Of a stretch of DNA of 64,000 nt, positions 1 to 8,929 are shown one piece after another. This DNA is from Corynebacterium sp. P3-F1. Lineage in GTDB: Bacteria > Actinomycetota > Actinomycetes > Mycobacteriales > Mycobacteriaceae. The DNA lies in assembly GCF_030503635.1 (NCBI RefSeq), contig NZ_CP129965.1:682001-746000 (forward strand), in the 5' to 3' direction. The stretch's first letter is position 1, and every line of letters begins with the position of its first letter. The notes under the pieces were generated by a model. It saw nothing but the letters and a program-made list of their open reading frames with translations, did no database searches and was not told the origin of the DNA. The translations under genes were made by a program, and so were the position numbers.

Positions 1-469
1 TCTGCTTGGCTTGGTCGAAGTACCCGCCGTCATCTACAGGTTTCGGCTCATCACCTTTGAGCACGTAGAACTCGATCTCGGGGCTAGCCACGCACTCGAA
101 GCCCGCGTCCGCCGCCTTGTTCAGCTGGCGGCGGAGCACCTGGCGCGGATCCGCGTACAGCGGGTTGCCGTCCGGCATCGAGATATCGCAGAACATCCGC
201 GCCGTCTGCAACCCGTCCTCCACGTCGAACGGCAGCGGCTGGTACGTCGACGGGTCCGGCAGCAGCAGCGTGTCGGATTCGGACACGCGGGAGAACCCCT
301 CGATGGAGGAGCCGTCGAAACCCACGCCCTCGGCGAAGGCTGTCTCCAGCTCCGCCGGGGACATCATCACTGTTTTCAGCTCCCCGAACAGGTCCGTGAA
401 CCAGAGGCGGATGAAGCGGATGTCCCGCTCCTCGACATCGCGCAGAACGTTTTCTTGTTGGCTGTTCAT
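1..469 (-). CDS. glnA2: Glutamine synthetase, GlnA2-type (partial, N-terminal 156 residues)
   Basis: Ligates ammonia to glutamate using ATP. The gene runs off the left edge, so only the N-terminus is seen. The reverse strand reads MNSQQENVLRDVEERDIRFI, then a beta-grasp domain with the family motif GFDGSSIEGF, DGLQTARMFCDI, and the start of the catalytic domain with SPEIEFYVLK. The first glutamate of that motif is a metal ligand in the family. The ATG at 469 gives a normal family start, although the upstream gagggc is only a weak ribosome site. Choosing GlnA2 rather than GlnA1 rests on the N-terminal style and on the remembered C. glutamicum glnA2/galK neighbourhood. The gene is divergent from the CYTH-CHAD gene across about 120 bases. 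Confidence 0.9.
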   Translation of the reverse strand, partial: MNSQQENVLRDVEERDIRFIRLWFTDLFGELKTVMMSPAELETAFAEGVGFDGSSIEGFSRVSESDTLLLPDPSTYQPLPFDVEDGLQTARMFCDISMPDGNPLYADPRQVLRRQLNKAADAGFECVASPEIEFYVLKGDEPKPVDDGGYFDQAKQ

Positions 470-591
470 GCCCTCAAGACTAGTGAGCATGCCAGCCCCG
501 TAAGGCCGCATCACCGTCAGATCCCGTTAGGTAAACTGGGGGTGAACAAGCACGACGTGTGCACTATCTCAACGCAAGAAAGCCAGATCCA

Positions 592-2250
592 ATGAGCAAC
601 CAAACGTTTATCGAGGTCGAGGCTAAATTCGCCGTCGACGACAGCATCGCGGTCCCCGATCTGACCACCCTGTCCGCCGTGGAGTCCGCAGGCGAGACCG
701 CGCATCACAGCTTGTCCGCGATCTACTACGACACCGCGGACCTGCGCCTGACCCGTGCGAAGGTCACGCTGCGTCGCCGCACCGGCGGCAAGGACGACGG
801 CTGGCACATCAAGCTGCCGGGCTCAACCGGCCGCACGGAGCTCCACGCCGAGCTCAGCGACCCGTCCACGCCGCCCGACGAGCTTCTCGACGCCGTCCGT
901 GCCATCATCCGCCGCGAGCCCCTCTCCCCCATCGCGCAGGTGGACAACAACCGCGCCGAGACCCCACTGCTGGACGCGGAGGGCAGGCAGGTTGCCGAGT
1001 TCTGCGACGACCACGTCACCGCGTGGTCCCTTCTGCCCGGCGGCCAGCAGACCTCTTGGCGCGAGTGGGAAGTCGAACTCGCTGGTGAGTTGGCTGATTC
1101 CGTCGACGGCGCCGCCCTGTTGCACGAGGCCACCTCACTGCTGATCAACCGCGGCGCCCGCAAGTCCGCTTCTTCCTCCAAGCTAGCCACCGCACTTGGC
1201 GATTCCGCGGCGGCAGCACCGCTCCCGCCGTACATGAGCACCGACGGCCTCGACGAGGACTCACCCGCCAAGGCTGTCGTCGACTCCCTGCGCGTTCAGC
1301 GTGACCGCCTCGTCGAATGGGACCCGAAGGTCCGCAACGACGAGTGGGATTCCGTCCACCAAATGCGCGTGGCCACACGTGAGCTGCGCAGCCTGCTGGA
1401 GACCTTCGAGGGCATCCTCGCTGGCGACCAGCTCACCCACCTCGAAAGCGAGCTGAAGGAACTCGCCGCGCTGCTGGGCACCGCCCGCGATGCCGAGGTC
1501 GTCGAGGAGCGCTTCGTCGGCCTGCTCGATTCCGACACCACCGGCATGATCGATGGCCCCGCCACCGAGCACATCCGCGGCGACATGCGCCGCGAGTACG
1601 AGCGCGCCCACCGCCGCATCGTGCGCACGCTCGATTCACAGCGCTACTTCACGCTTCTCGACGACATCGATGCCCTCCTAGCCAACCCTCCTCTCGCCTC
1701 CGACACTCCCGCCGGCACGACTGACACGCAAAGCGACGGCACCGAAGCGGGAGCCACGGATGCCGCCACCGAGACCGGGGCCCCGGAGGCTGTGCCTGAA
1801 TCCCGCTCCTCCGAAGAGATCCTCTACGAGCACCTCGAGCGCGGCTACAAGAAACTGAAGAAGCGCGCCAAGCTGGCAGAGGAACATTACCCAGACACCT
1901 CGCTGCCGCTGCACCAGCGCGAGGAGTACGTTCACGACGTCCGCAAGGCCGCCAAGAAGCTGCGCTACTCCGCCAACGCCGCAAAGGACAGCGGCCTGAA
2001 GGCAGGCAAGCTGTCGAAGGCGTGCAAGGAGCTGCAGGAGATTTTGGGTGACTACCAGGACGCTGTGACATCCCGCGACCGCATCGAGAAGCTGGCCGAG
2101 GGCGCCCGCCAGCGCGGCGAGGACACTTTCCCGTACGGCATGCTCTACCAGCGCGAAATGACCCGCGGCGACAAGGCCCTCGAGGACTACCCGAAGGCCG
2201 TCAAGGAGGTAAAGAAGGCGTTCAAGAAGGTGGAGCCGAAAAAGAAATAG
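592..2250 (+). CDS. CYTH and CHAD domain protein
   Basis: A 552-residue protein of two domains. The N-terminal CYTH (triphosphate tunnel) domain covers about residues 4-195 and carries the diagnostic ExExK motif as EVEAK at 8-12. The C-terminal helical CHAD domain covers about 215-545, with conserved basic helices such as VHQMRVATRELR and YVHDVRKAAKKLRYS. CYTH enzymes hydrolyse triphosphates or inorganic polyphosphate, and CHAD domains bind polyphosphate granules, so a polyphosphate-related role is likely; the exact substrate is inferred. An alanine/threonine/glutamate-rich linker interrupts the CHAD domain near residues 371-405. An upstream GTG at 559 is possible, but the ATG at 592 puts the ExExK motif at the usual distance from the start. 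A ppx homologue lies at 20.9-21.8 kb. Confidence 0.88.
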   Translation: MSNQTFIEVEAKFAVDDSIAVPDLTTLSAVESAGETAHHSLSAIYYDTADLRLTRAKVTLRRRTGGKDDGWHIKLPGSTGRTELHAELSDPSTPPDELLDAVRAIIRREPLSPIAQVDNNRAETPLLDAEGRQVAEFCDDHVTAWSLLPGGQQTSWREWEVELAGELADSVDGAALLHEATSLLINRGARKSASSSKLATALGDSAAAAPLPPYMSTDGLDEDSPAKAVVDSLRVQRDRLVEWDPKVRNDEWDSVHQMRVATRELRSLLETFEGILAGDQLTHLESELKELAALLGTARDAEVVEERFVGLLDSDTTGMIDGPATEHIRGDMRREYERAHRRIVRTLDSQRYFTLLDDIDALLANPPLASDTPAGTTDTQSDGTEAGATDAATETGAPEAVPESRSSEEILYEHLERGYKKLKKRAKLAEEHYPDTSLPLHQREEYVHDVRKAAKKLRYSANAAKDSGLKAGKLSKACKELQEILGDYQDAVTSRDRIEKLAEGARQRGEDTFPYGMLYQREMTRGDKALEDYPKAVKEVKKAFKKVEPKKK

Positions 2251-2254
2251 CACC

Positions 2255-2276
2255 CGCAACCCTCACAGGGTGTGCG
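2255..2276. terminator. Hairpin after the CYTH-CHAD gene
   Basis: The stem CGCA+ACCCT pairs with AGGGT+TGCG (one bulged G) around a CAC loop, just after the stop codon and between two convergent genes. No T-run follows, so it may be a weak bidirectional terminator or only an mRNA end hairpin. Confidence 0.4.
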
Positions 2277-2326
2277 CGGGCGCAGGAAGAGCTCGCACAA
2301 ATAAGCTCGAGGACTGAGCTTGGGAG

Positions 2327-2533
2327 TTACTTCTCCCAGGAGGCCGGCTGACCCCAGTTGTCGTCGGCCTCGTCTTGCGCCTCGGCGACCTTGTTGCGCT
2401 GCTGCGCGGTCTCAAGAGCCCGCTCCGCGTCCTCGCGGGTATCGTACGGCCCCATGCGATCGTCCCAGGAGCCTTCCTTGCCCTGGGAGACTTCGTGAGT
2501 GGTGGGGTTGAAGTAGAACTTCTCGTCGCTCAT
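2327..2533 (-). CDS. Small SPOR-like conserved actinobacterial protein
   Basis: A 68-residue protein beginning MSDEKFYFNPTTHEVSQGKE. The pattern FYFNPTTHEV...GPYDTREDAERALETAQQRN is typical of the short proteins often labelled SPOR-domain proteins in Corynebacterium and Mycobacterium. It has no signal peptide or membrane segment and a charged, glutamine-rich C-terminus. Its function is unknown. It is convergent with the CYTH-CHAD gene and divergent from the galactokinase-like gene. The ATG at 2533 follows tgaaaggatcag on the coding strand, a good ribosome site. Confidence 0.75.
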   Translation of the reverse strand: MSDEKFYFNPTTHEVSQGKEGSWDDRMGPYDTREDAERALETAQQRNKVAEAQDEADDNWGQPASWEK

Positions 2534-2655
2534 GGTCTGATCCTTTCAGTGTGGCGGGAAAGAGTGCTCCCAAACAGGCTACCTGCGCGCGGTTGGTACT
2601 GTTATGGGGTAAATCCGCCCGCCCGAACAGCCCCGAAAGGACAGTGCACTCCCCC

Positions 2656-3921
2656 ATGGCAGTGTGGACCGCACCCGAGACTCCCGCGTCCGACCGCGTC
2701 GCCCAGGCTCACCGCAGCCGCACGGGCACCGACTCGGTCCACGTCGCGGACGCACCGGGCACCTTCGTCGTTGCTGGGGAGAATTCTGACCACTTCGGCG
2801 GGATCACCATTGTCGGGCTGACTGGCCTGCGCGCAGCCGCAGCTGTCAGTCCCCGAGACGACAGCACTATCTCCGTTCACTGCGAATTCGCGGGAGCGAC
2901 CGCCGACGAGACCGCCGACTGCGCACACATTGCCGCCCTCGCCGAGCAGGGCGGCACAGAAATTGGCGCGGAAGCTGCCGCAGGCGCAGAAACTGGCGCG
3001 AACAGTGCGGAGCGCACGCTGGCAGAGCGGTTCGGGGGGCTGGTGCACACGCTCGTCGGCAGGCAAATGCTCTCGCGCGATACCGCCGGCATGGACATCA
3101 CGGTCGTGTCTGATATCCCGCTCGGGGCGGGGCTCGGGGCGCTGCACGCCGCTGATGCGGCGCTCGCGCTGGCGCTGCTCGGAGGCGATGACGAGATCGA
3201 CGCGGCGCCGCTTCGTACCCGTCTGGCGGACATCGCTTCCCAGTCCGCGCGGGTCTTTTCCCATCTGCCTGCCCTGCGGGCCCGCCACTCGGCGGCGCTG
3301 CGCGGCCGCGAAGGTTCCGTGTCGGTTATCGACTATGCGGATGAATCCCTCACCCAAACCCCTCACCCGGCGAAGGCGGGGGTGCGCATTCTGTCTGTTG
3401 CGCCGTCCCACGGAGCACCGTTCGCCGATGAAAGCCGAGCGGTAGAACGCGGGCGTCAGTTCATCGACGATGCCTGTGCCAATTTCGGTGTCTCTTCCCT
3501 ACGCCAGCTTCCCAACGCCGCCGACCGCGTCGTGGAGTGGGTCGACGCCCGCCACCACGTGTACGGCACCGACTCCGCCCCGACGCTGGAGACCGCCCGC
3601 GCCTGGGTCGACTTCGGCGAGGCCGAGACCGAGCTCTCCGCGTCTGCCGCAAAGGCTCTACGATCCATGCGTGACGACGATTTCTTCCGCGTCATCGGCG
3701 AGCCCGAGCACACCCCAGGCCTACCCGTTCCGGACCAGCTAATCCAGCTGCTGCAGCTGCGCGGGGCCCGCGCTGCCCGGCCGGCGGCCGCGGGCATGTC
3801 CCAGGCCGCGCTAGCATACATCCCCGATGCCATGGCCGACAACGCCATCGCGGACCTCTCGGCCGATGGTTTCGCCGTCGTGGAGGTCACGCTCGGCGCG
3901 CCCGCGCGCGTGACCAGCTAG
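2656..3921 (+). CDS. Galactokinase-like GHMP kinase, divergent
   Basis: A 421-residue protein of the GHMP kinase superfamily. The substrate motif of galactokinases appears as GENSDHFGG (canonical GEHTDYNGG), and the acidic residue corresponding to the catalytic Asp is kept. The glycine-rich ATP motif is degenerate: DIPLGAGLGAL at about residues 153-163 lacks the serine pair of the usual GxGLSSSA, and the third motif near residue 375 is also poor. No galT or galE lies nearby. Similar galK-like genes sit beside glnA2 in other corynebacteria, so the gene is ancestral here. It may have lost kinase activity or changed substrate. The ATG at 2656 is preferred over the upstream in-frame start at 2551 because similarity begins here and gaaagga lies upstream. 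Confidence 0.75.
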   Translation: MAVWTAPETPASDRVAQAHRSRTGTDSVHVADAPGTFVVAGENSDHFGGITIVGLTGLRAAAAVSPRDDSTISVHCEFAGATADETADCAHIAALAEQGGTEIGAEAAAGAETGANSAERTLAERFGGLVHTLVGRQMLSRDTAGMDITVVSDIPLGAGLGALHAADAALALALLGGDDEIDAAPLRTRLADIASQSARVFSHLPALRARHSAALRGREGSVSVIDYADESLTQTPHPAKAGVRILSVAPSHGAPFADESRAVERGRQFIDDACANFGVSSLRQLPNAADRVVEWVDARHHVYGTDSAPTLETARAWVDFGEAETELSASAAKALRSMRDDDFFRVIGEPEHTPGLPVPDQLIQLLQLRGARAARPAAAGMSQAALAYIPDAMADNAIADLSADGFAVVEVTLGAPARVTS

Positions 3922-3949
3922 CGAAAGCCAGCTAGACCGAAGCCTCCAG

Positions 3950-5347
3950 CTAGTCCGCAGGCCACGCGAAGAGCACTTCGCGCTTCTCCACGTCCGCCCG
4001 CACCAGCGACATCACCACTTCAGTCGCTTCCTCAGGGTGGCCGGCGCACTGCGCCAGAACCGGCGGGTCGGCGATGAAGACGCGTGCGGTGTCGTACTCT
4101 TCGTCGGTGCGCAGGACCATCCCGGTGAAGTTCTGCCCCACCCACGGCTGCAGGACGGTGGCCTCGGTGAGTTTGAGGCAGGCCCGGTCAACGGTGTTGG
4201 CAAGCTGGGACGTGCGCCCCATAGTCTTGATCACGCGCGGGATGTCCTCGTGGACCCAGCTGGGGATCTCCGTGCCGGCGCACAACGCCAGGCACACCTC
4301 CGTGGCGTAGCGGTCCACAAGCCGGCGCAGCGGCGCGGTGACGTGCGAGTAGTAGCCGCCGATACCGGCGTGCACCTCTGGCTCGTCGTTTGCCAGCGAT
4401 ACATAGCCAGCCCCGCGCAGCAGCTTCTGCGCCTCGCGCATGACGGCCATCCCGCGCGGGGTGTCGGGATCCACCGACTGTAGGAATTCTCCGATGTCCT
4501 CGCCGTCGGGCAGATCGAAGCCCAGCGCGCGGGCCTCGCACCGGAAGGTCGCCTCAGCCTCGTCACCTGCTGGGCGCAGAGTGCGCAGGATCCCCACGCC
4601 GGCCTCCTCCATCATGTTCCCCGCCGCCATCCCGGTCAGCAGGGAGATCTCAGAGTTGTAGTCCATCATCTTCTGGCGGGGCTCGATGAAGAGTTCAAAG
4701 CGGCCGTCGTCAAGCTCGACGACGTGCACCGACGGAACGCGCAAGTTGATCGCGTGCCGGCGTAACGACGACGCCGCGCGCAGCTCCCCCACCTCAGGCA
4801 GCAGCGCGATCGACGGGTGCAGGCGACCCGCGTCCATGTCGGCCTGCACGCCGTCGTAATCGAGCCGCGCGACGGAGCGCACCACCGCACGCTCCACGTT
4901 GGCGCTGGTCAATTCGCCTACGGAGTCGAGCTCAAAGGTCCACAAGACAGCGGGTTTGTCCGTATCCGGCAGAAGCGACGCCGAGCCTTCCGACAGCTCC
5001 TCCGGGTGCAACCGCGCCGGTCCATCCGGCAGGTAGATCGTCTGGCCGCGGTTCAGCGACTCTTCGTGCAGTCCCGATCCCGGCTCGATGAACGCCGCGA
5101 CATCCGCGATCGCGTAGAAGACCCGGTACCCGGCGCCGTTAGCTTCGATCGCGACCGCCTGGTCCAGGTCCATCGAACCGGCGGGGTCGATGGTGACAAA
5201 CTCGACGTCGCGCGCGTCCCGCCGCTGGTCGGCGTACCTATCGCGGGCGTTCGCCGCCTCCAAGTGCAGCTCGGGCGGGAAATCCGTGGGCACGTCGTAC
5301 TCATCGGCGATCGCGCGGAAATCAAGCGGTGCGGCGTAGAGCTTCAT
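3950..5347 (-). CDS. RNB-domain 3'-5' exoribonuclease (RNase II/R family)
   Basis: A 465-residue protein consisting mainly of the RNB catalytic domain, which degrades RNA processively from the 3' end using magnesium. The acidic catalytic motif is IDPAGSMDLDQAV with Asp at 54, 60 and 62; a Gln replaces the next Asp of the E. coli enzymes, which I recall as typical of the actinobacterial branch. Further family motifs are DGPARLHPEELSEGSASLLP, MMDYNSEISLLTG, and YYSHVTAPLRRLVDRY, which contains the conserved RNA-contact arginines. There are no clear N-terminal cold-shock domains or C-terminal S1 domain, so it is a minimal RNB protein. The ATG at 5347 is chosen; a TTG three codons earlier is less likely. 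Confidence 0.9.
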   Translation of the reverse strand: MKLYAAPLDFRAIADEYDVPTDFPPELHLEAANARDRYADQRRDARDVEFVTIDPAGSMDLDQAVAIEANGAGYRVFYAIADVAAFIEPGSGLHEESLNRGQTIYLPDGPARLHPEELSEGSASLLPDTDKPAVLWTFELDSVGELTSANVERAVVRSVARLDYDGVQADMDAGRLHPSIALLPEVGELRAASSLRRHAINLRVPSVHVVELDDGRFELFIEPRQKMMDYNSEISLLTGMAAGNMMEEAGVGILRTLRPAGDEAEATFRCEARALGFDLPDGEDIGEFLQSVDPDTPRGMAVMREAQKLLRGAGYVSLANDEPEVHAGIGGYYSHVTAPLRRLVDRYATEVCLALCAGTEIPSWVHEDIPRVIKTMGRTSQLANTVDRACLKLTEATVLQPWVGQNFTGMVLRTDEEYDTARVFIADPPVLAQCAGHPEEATEVVMSLVRADVEKREVLFAWPAD

Positions 5348-5371
5348 GGGGGCCAATTGTGGCAGAAACTG

Positions 5372-5785
5372 GGCGAGTGAGTCGGCCTATGAGCCGGATT
5401 CTGTTCCCTTCCCCAAACGGGTCCAGGCGGCGATCATCCATCTAGGACGCCGATTGCCCGGCGCCTCAAGCAGCTACCTTCGAACTGGGCGGGCAGCCTC
5501 GTAGCGTCCGACGATCCCTGCGCAGGCGACAGGGATTCTTGCCTTGCTCCCGGTGGGGTTTACCTGGCCGGCTGTGTCGCCACATCCGCCGGTGCGCTCT
5601 TACCGCACCCTTTCACCCTCACCCGGTTTCCCGGGCGGTCTACTTTCTGTTGCACTTTCCCGCGGGTCGCCCCGGGTTGCCGTTAACAACCACCGTGCCC
5701 TGTGGAGTCCGGACTTTCCTCGACCCCTGCCAGCCCACATGCGTGGCGGTACAGGCCGCCGCGATCACCCGGCCGACTCACTCGC
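5372..5785 (-). ncRNA. rnpB: RNase P RNA, type A
   Basis: This is the RNA subunit of RNase P, which matures tRNA 5' ends. The minus strand has the hallmark GAGGAAAGTCCGGACTCC near its 5' part, and other conserved cores are recognisable. The ends are fixed by a perfect 15-base P1 pairing between 5771-5785 and 5373-5387 (GCGAGTGAGTCGGCC and its complement). The length is about 410 bases, normal for actinobacteria. It sits between the RNase H/phosphatase gene and the RNB gene on the same strand. The precise ends are inferred from P1. Confidence 0.95.
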
Positions 5786-5793
5786 AGCGAGTA

Positions 5794-5799
5794 ACTGTA
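5794..5799 (-). promoter_or_regulatory. Putative -10 element of rnpB
   Basis: TACAGT on the minus strand lies eight bases before the first P1 base of rnpB, the right distance for a -10 hexamer. No good -35 was seen. It sits next to the stop codon of the upstream gene. Confidence 0.5.
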
Positions 5800-5814
5800 C
5801 TCCCCCAGGGGCTT

Positions 5815-6972
5815 TCAGCGGAAGTGGGCGACGTCGTTGACGCAGCGGACTACACCATGCTCGCCGTAGAACTCGACCACGTTTATCGACGCCAAGTCCA
5901 AGAACACATGCTTGAACGTGTCCGGCCCCGATTCGAGCGCCTGGCGGATCACCGATTTGATCGGCGTCATGTGCGTGACCACCAGCACGGTCTGTCCTTC
6001 ATGTGCCTCTTGCACCTTCAACCGGGCGCGGGTGATTCGCCGGTGCGCGCTGCTCAGGCTCTCGCCTCGCGGGGGCGCCACCGACGCACGCGCCTCCCAG
6101 TCTCCGAACTCCTCCGGGTATTTCTCTTTCGCCTCGTCGCGGGTGAGCCCCTCGAATGCGCCAAAGTCCATCTCGCGGAACCCGTCGACCGTCTCGATCT
6201 CCGCAGCATCGATGCCTAGCGCCTCCGCGCATGCCCGCGCGGTCTGCTGCGCGCGCTGCGCCGGTGAAGCGACGATCGCATCGATCGTGCCGAACCGCGC
6301 GACCGCACTCGCAACCGCCGCAGCCTGCTTCTCCCCCAGCTCCGTTAGCGCTGGATCGGACGAACCGCTGTACCTCTTCTGCGCCGAATGTTTCGTCTGT
6401 CCGTGCCGCACCAGGACGAACCGCGTGCGCGGCGCATCGTGCCCCTGCCAGTGGGCGGGGCTGCCCGTCTTGTGGGCCTCCGAGTTCTCTTTGCGCGAGT
6501 CGGTGGCGCTGGAGGGGGCAGGAGGCGTCGATAAGCTGGCGCTGTCCACAATGCCCGGCTTCGCGCCCTTCGCAGCGGCATCCATGGCCACGTTGGACAG
6601 CTCGTCGGCCTTCTTGTTCTTCGCGCGCGGCACCCACGAGTACGTGACGGCGCTGAACCCGGCGGCGAGATCGCGCGCGTCCAGCGCCAACTTCTTCATG
6701 TCCGGGTGCTTGATCTTCCAGCGCCCCGACATCTGCTCGACGACGAGCTTGGAATCCATGTAGACATCGACCTTGCTCGCACCGAGATCCCGCGCCGCCT
6801 CAAGCCCGCGCAGCAGACCGTGGTACTCGGCGACGTTATTCGATGACTTCTGGCCCACGACGTACGCGATCTCTGCGAGCGTCGTTCCGTCCTCGCCGTA
6901 GACAACGCTGCCGGATCCCGCGACCCCCGGGTTCCCCCTCGAGCCGCCGTCGGTATAAACCGTGACCTTCAC
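5815..6972 (-). CDS. Bifunctional RNase HI / CobC-type histidine phosphatase
   Basis: A 385-residue fusion like mycobacterial Rv2228c. Residues 1-135 form an RNase HI domain that cleaves RNA in RNA-DNA hybrids; its DEDD residues are D8 (YTDGGSRGNPG), E49 (NNVAEY), D73 (YMDSK) and D123 (KADELSN). A flexible Ala/Ser/Pro linker follows (about 136-180). Residues 183-385 form a phosphoglycerate-mutase-like domain with VRHGQT (His190) and VVTHMTP, resembling alpha-ribazole phosphatase CobC of cobalamin synthesis. No cobalamin genes are in the window, so that phosphatase role is unproven. The ATG at 6972 immediately precedes the RNase H beta strand. Only 6 bases separate it from the upstream zinc-ribbon gene, so the two are probably co-transcribed. 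Confidence 0.93.
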   Translation of the reverse strand: MKVTVYTDGGSRGNPGVAGSGSVVYGEDGTTLAEIAYVVGQKSSNNVAEYHGLLRGLEAARDLGASKVDVYMDSKLVVEQMSGRWKIKHPDMKKLALDARDLAAGFSAVTYSWVPRAKNKKADELSNVAMDAAAKGAKPGIVDSASLSTPPAPSSATDSRKENSEAHKTGSPAHWQGHDAPRTRFVLVRHGQTKHSAQKRYSGSSDPALTELGEKQAAAVASAVARFGTIDAIVASPAQRAQQTARACAEALGIDAAEIETVDGFREMDFGAFEGLTRDEAKEKYPEEFGDWEARASVAPPRGESLSSAHRRITRARLKVQEAHEGQTVLVVTHMTPIKSVIRQALESGPDTFKHVFLDLASINVVEFYGEHGVVRCVNDVAHFR

Positions 6973-6978
6973 GCGCGC

Positions 6979-7656
6979 CTACCCCGTGACCCGCACGAGC
7001 AGCGCGCCGCAATTCGGACAGGTGGGCAGCTCGTCGGCGGGGACGGCCATGACTTCTGCGCGCTCGGCTGGGGGCAGCTGCAGGAAACAGGAGCCGCAGG
7101 TGCGGCCGTTGAAGCGGGCGGCGCCGACCGTCGCATAAGCGCCGAGGACACTCGCCGGCAGCTCAGCGCGCAACGCGTCAGTGTCCACGTCCTCCTTCGC
7201 CGGTGCGGCGTCTGCGGCGCGACGGGCGGCCTCGATCTTGCGGTCCAGCTCGTCGAGCTTCGCGCCGTGCACATCGCGGTTATTGCGCAGGGCTTTGACC
7301 TCGCCGTGGGCTTCCTTGAGCTCGTACAACAGGTCCGCAATGCGGGACTTCGCGGCGTACCGGTCGTGCTCGAGGTCCTTGCGGCGCTCCGGGTCAGTCT
7401 CAGCGGTGAGCTGGCGCTTGTCGTCCAGCTCGCGCTTTTTCAGCTTCCGCTCGTCCTCCTGAATGCGAAGGATCTCCGCCTCCAAGTCGTCGACGGCGAG
7501 CTGCGCGGCCGCAGCGGCGTTGGCAAGTTCCGGCCGCTGCGCCTCGAGCTTCTCCAGCTCCTGCTGCTCGGGGGACGCGGGTGCGTCGTGAGCCTGACTG
7601 TGCTCCGCCTCCGCGAGCGCCAGCAGCGTGCGTTGCTTATCGGGTTCCAGTTCCAC
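6979..7656 (-). CDS. C4 zinc-ribbon coiled-coil protein (Rv2229c-like)
   Basis: A 225-residue protein. Residues of about 20-150 form a long charged coiled coil, and the C-terminus holds two CxxC pairs (TCGSC and TCPNC) making a zinc ribbon. The family, often called DUF164 or C4-type zinc ribbon protein, is suspected to bind nucleic acid or act as an adaptor, but its function is not established. The start is GTG at 7656, five bases after a strong aagaagg; a much longer open frame upstream overlaps nif3 and is not coding. It lies between the Nif3-like gene and the RNase H/phosphatase gene, as in Mycobacterium. Confidence 0.85.
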   Translation of the reverse strand: MELEPDKQRTLLALAEAEHSQAHDAPASPEQQELEKLEAQRPELANAAAAAQLAVDDLEAEILRIQEDERKLKKRELDDKRQLTAETDPERRKDLEHDRYAAKSRIADLLYELKEAHGEVKALRNNRDVHGAKLDELDRKIEAARRAADAAPAKEDVDTDALRAELPASVLGAYATVGAARFNGRTCGSCFLQLPPAERAEVMAVPADELPTCPNCGALLVRVTG

Positions 7657-7718
7657 GTCAGCCTTCTTTCTGGGTAGTTCTGCGTAGTTTAAGAAATCTC
7701 GGTTCAAGGGGTCTCGGA

Positions 7719-8873
7719 TTAATCGGTCCCGGCCACGGATCGCGGATGCGCGGACACCGTCCACGGGTCGGTGCGCACGGAGATGATGCCGGTGGACACC
7801 TCGGGGCACGCCTTGGCGACGATCTCGCTGGCCTGCTGCGTCCACGGGAATTCGCTGGCCCAGTGCGCGGTGTCGATCACTGCGGGGCCGCCCGCGCGCA
7901 GATGCTCGTCGACGGGGTGGTGGCGCAGGTCGGAAGTGACGTACACGTCCACTCCGAGGCCGCGCACGGCATCCAGGAAGCTGTCGCCCGAGCCGGAGGA
8001 CACCGCGACCTTCTGCACCATCTGATCCGGGTCGCCGGCGGCGCGGACTCCCCACGCGGTCTCCGGCAGTGCGTCGGCGACCTGCTGGGTGAAATCGCGC
8101 AACGTCATCGGCTCCGGGAGCTCGCCGACCCGCCCTAGACCGGTGGCGCGGGACATAACCCCAGTTGGTGCGAGCTGCACCACGTCGAACGCCGGCTCCT
8201 CGTACGGGTGCACCTCGCGCAACACCTCGGTCAGGCGCGAGCGCAACCGGGACGGTGCGATGAACTGCACCCGGGTCTCCGGTGCGGAGTAGTGGGAGCC
8301 GACTTCGCCGTCAGTGGGGTTCGCGCCGGGCTGCGGGGTGAAGCCGCCGCGGCCGTCCCAGGTGAAGGAGCACTCGGAGTAGTCGCCGATGGAGCCGGCG
8401 CCGGCAGCAAAGAGGGCGTCGGTGACGTGGGCGACGTCGGCGGGCGGGATGTGCACACCCCACAGGTCGCGGCCGTCTGGGTCGACCACCTTGATCGGGC
8501 GGCCGGGCGTGATGCCAACGAGTTCGGCGAGCTTGTCTGACACCCCCGGGCGCGCGGAGTCGGCGTTGGTGTGCGCCGCGAACAGGGCGCAGCCGCCAGT
8601 CACGAGGGTGTGGATGACCTTGCCTTTCGGAGTGTCAGCGGCCACGGAGGTCACGCCGCGCATGAGCAGCGGGTGATGCACGACGAGCATGTCGGCGCCT
8701 AGTTTCACCGCCTGCTCCGCGACCGCCTGGGTGCAGTCGAGGGCGAACGCCACACGCGACACGTCAGCGGCGGGGTCGCCGCAGATCAGGCCGACGGCAT
8801 CCCAGCTTTCGGCGAGCCGCGGCGGGTACGCGGCGTCGAGCGCCGCGACGACATCAGCAACAGTCGTTGTCAT
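7719..8873 (-). CDS. Nif3-like dinuclear metal centre hexameric protein
   Basis: A 384-residue member of the Nif3/YbgI (DUF34) family. The metal-binding histidines are in VVHHPLLMRG near residue 65, with FAAHTNAD and the C-terminal DTAHWASEFPW completing the site. The middle region of about 130-230 is the CutA1-like insert found in Gram-positive members. The family is linked to GTP cyclohydrolase-like activity and metal insertion, but no firm role is assigned. The ATG at 8873 is followed by MTTTVADVVAALDAAYPPRL. It is the first gene of a minus-strand group with the zinc-ribbon and RNase H/phosphatase genes, divergent from the HAD gene. Confidence 0.9.
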   Translation of the reverse strand: MTTTVADVVAALDAAYPPRLAESWDAVGLICGDPAADVSRVAFALDCTQAVAEQAVKLGADMLVVHHPLLMRGVTSVAADTPKGKVIHTLVTGGCALFAAHTNADSARPGVSDKLAELVGITPGRPIKVVDPDGRDLWGVHIPPADVAHVTDALFAAGAGSIGDYSECSFTWDGRGGFTPQPGANPTDGEVGSHYSAPETRVQFIAPSRLRSRLTEVLREVHPYEEPAFDVVQLAPTGVMSRATGLGRVGELPEPMTLRDFTQQVADALPETAWGVRAAGDPDQMVQKVAVSSGSGDSFLDAVRGLGVDVYVTSDLRHHPVDEHLRAGGPAVIDTAHWASEFPWTQQASEIVAKACPEVSTGIISVRTDPWTVSAHPRSVAGTD

Positions 8874-8929
8874 GTTGTCCCAGTCTAGGTCGATTGTCAG
8901 CGCGGCAACGCACTGCCATGCTGGGGTGC

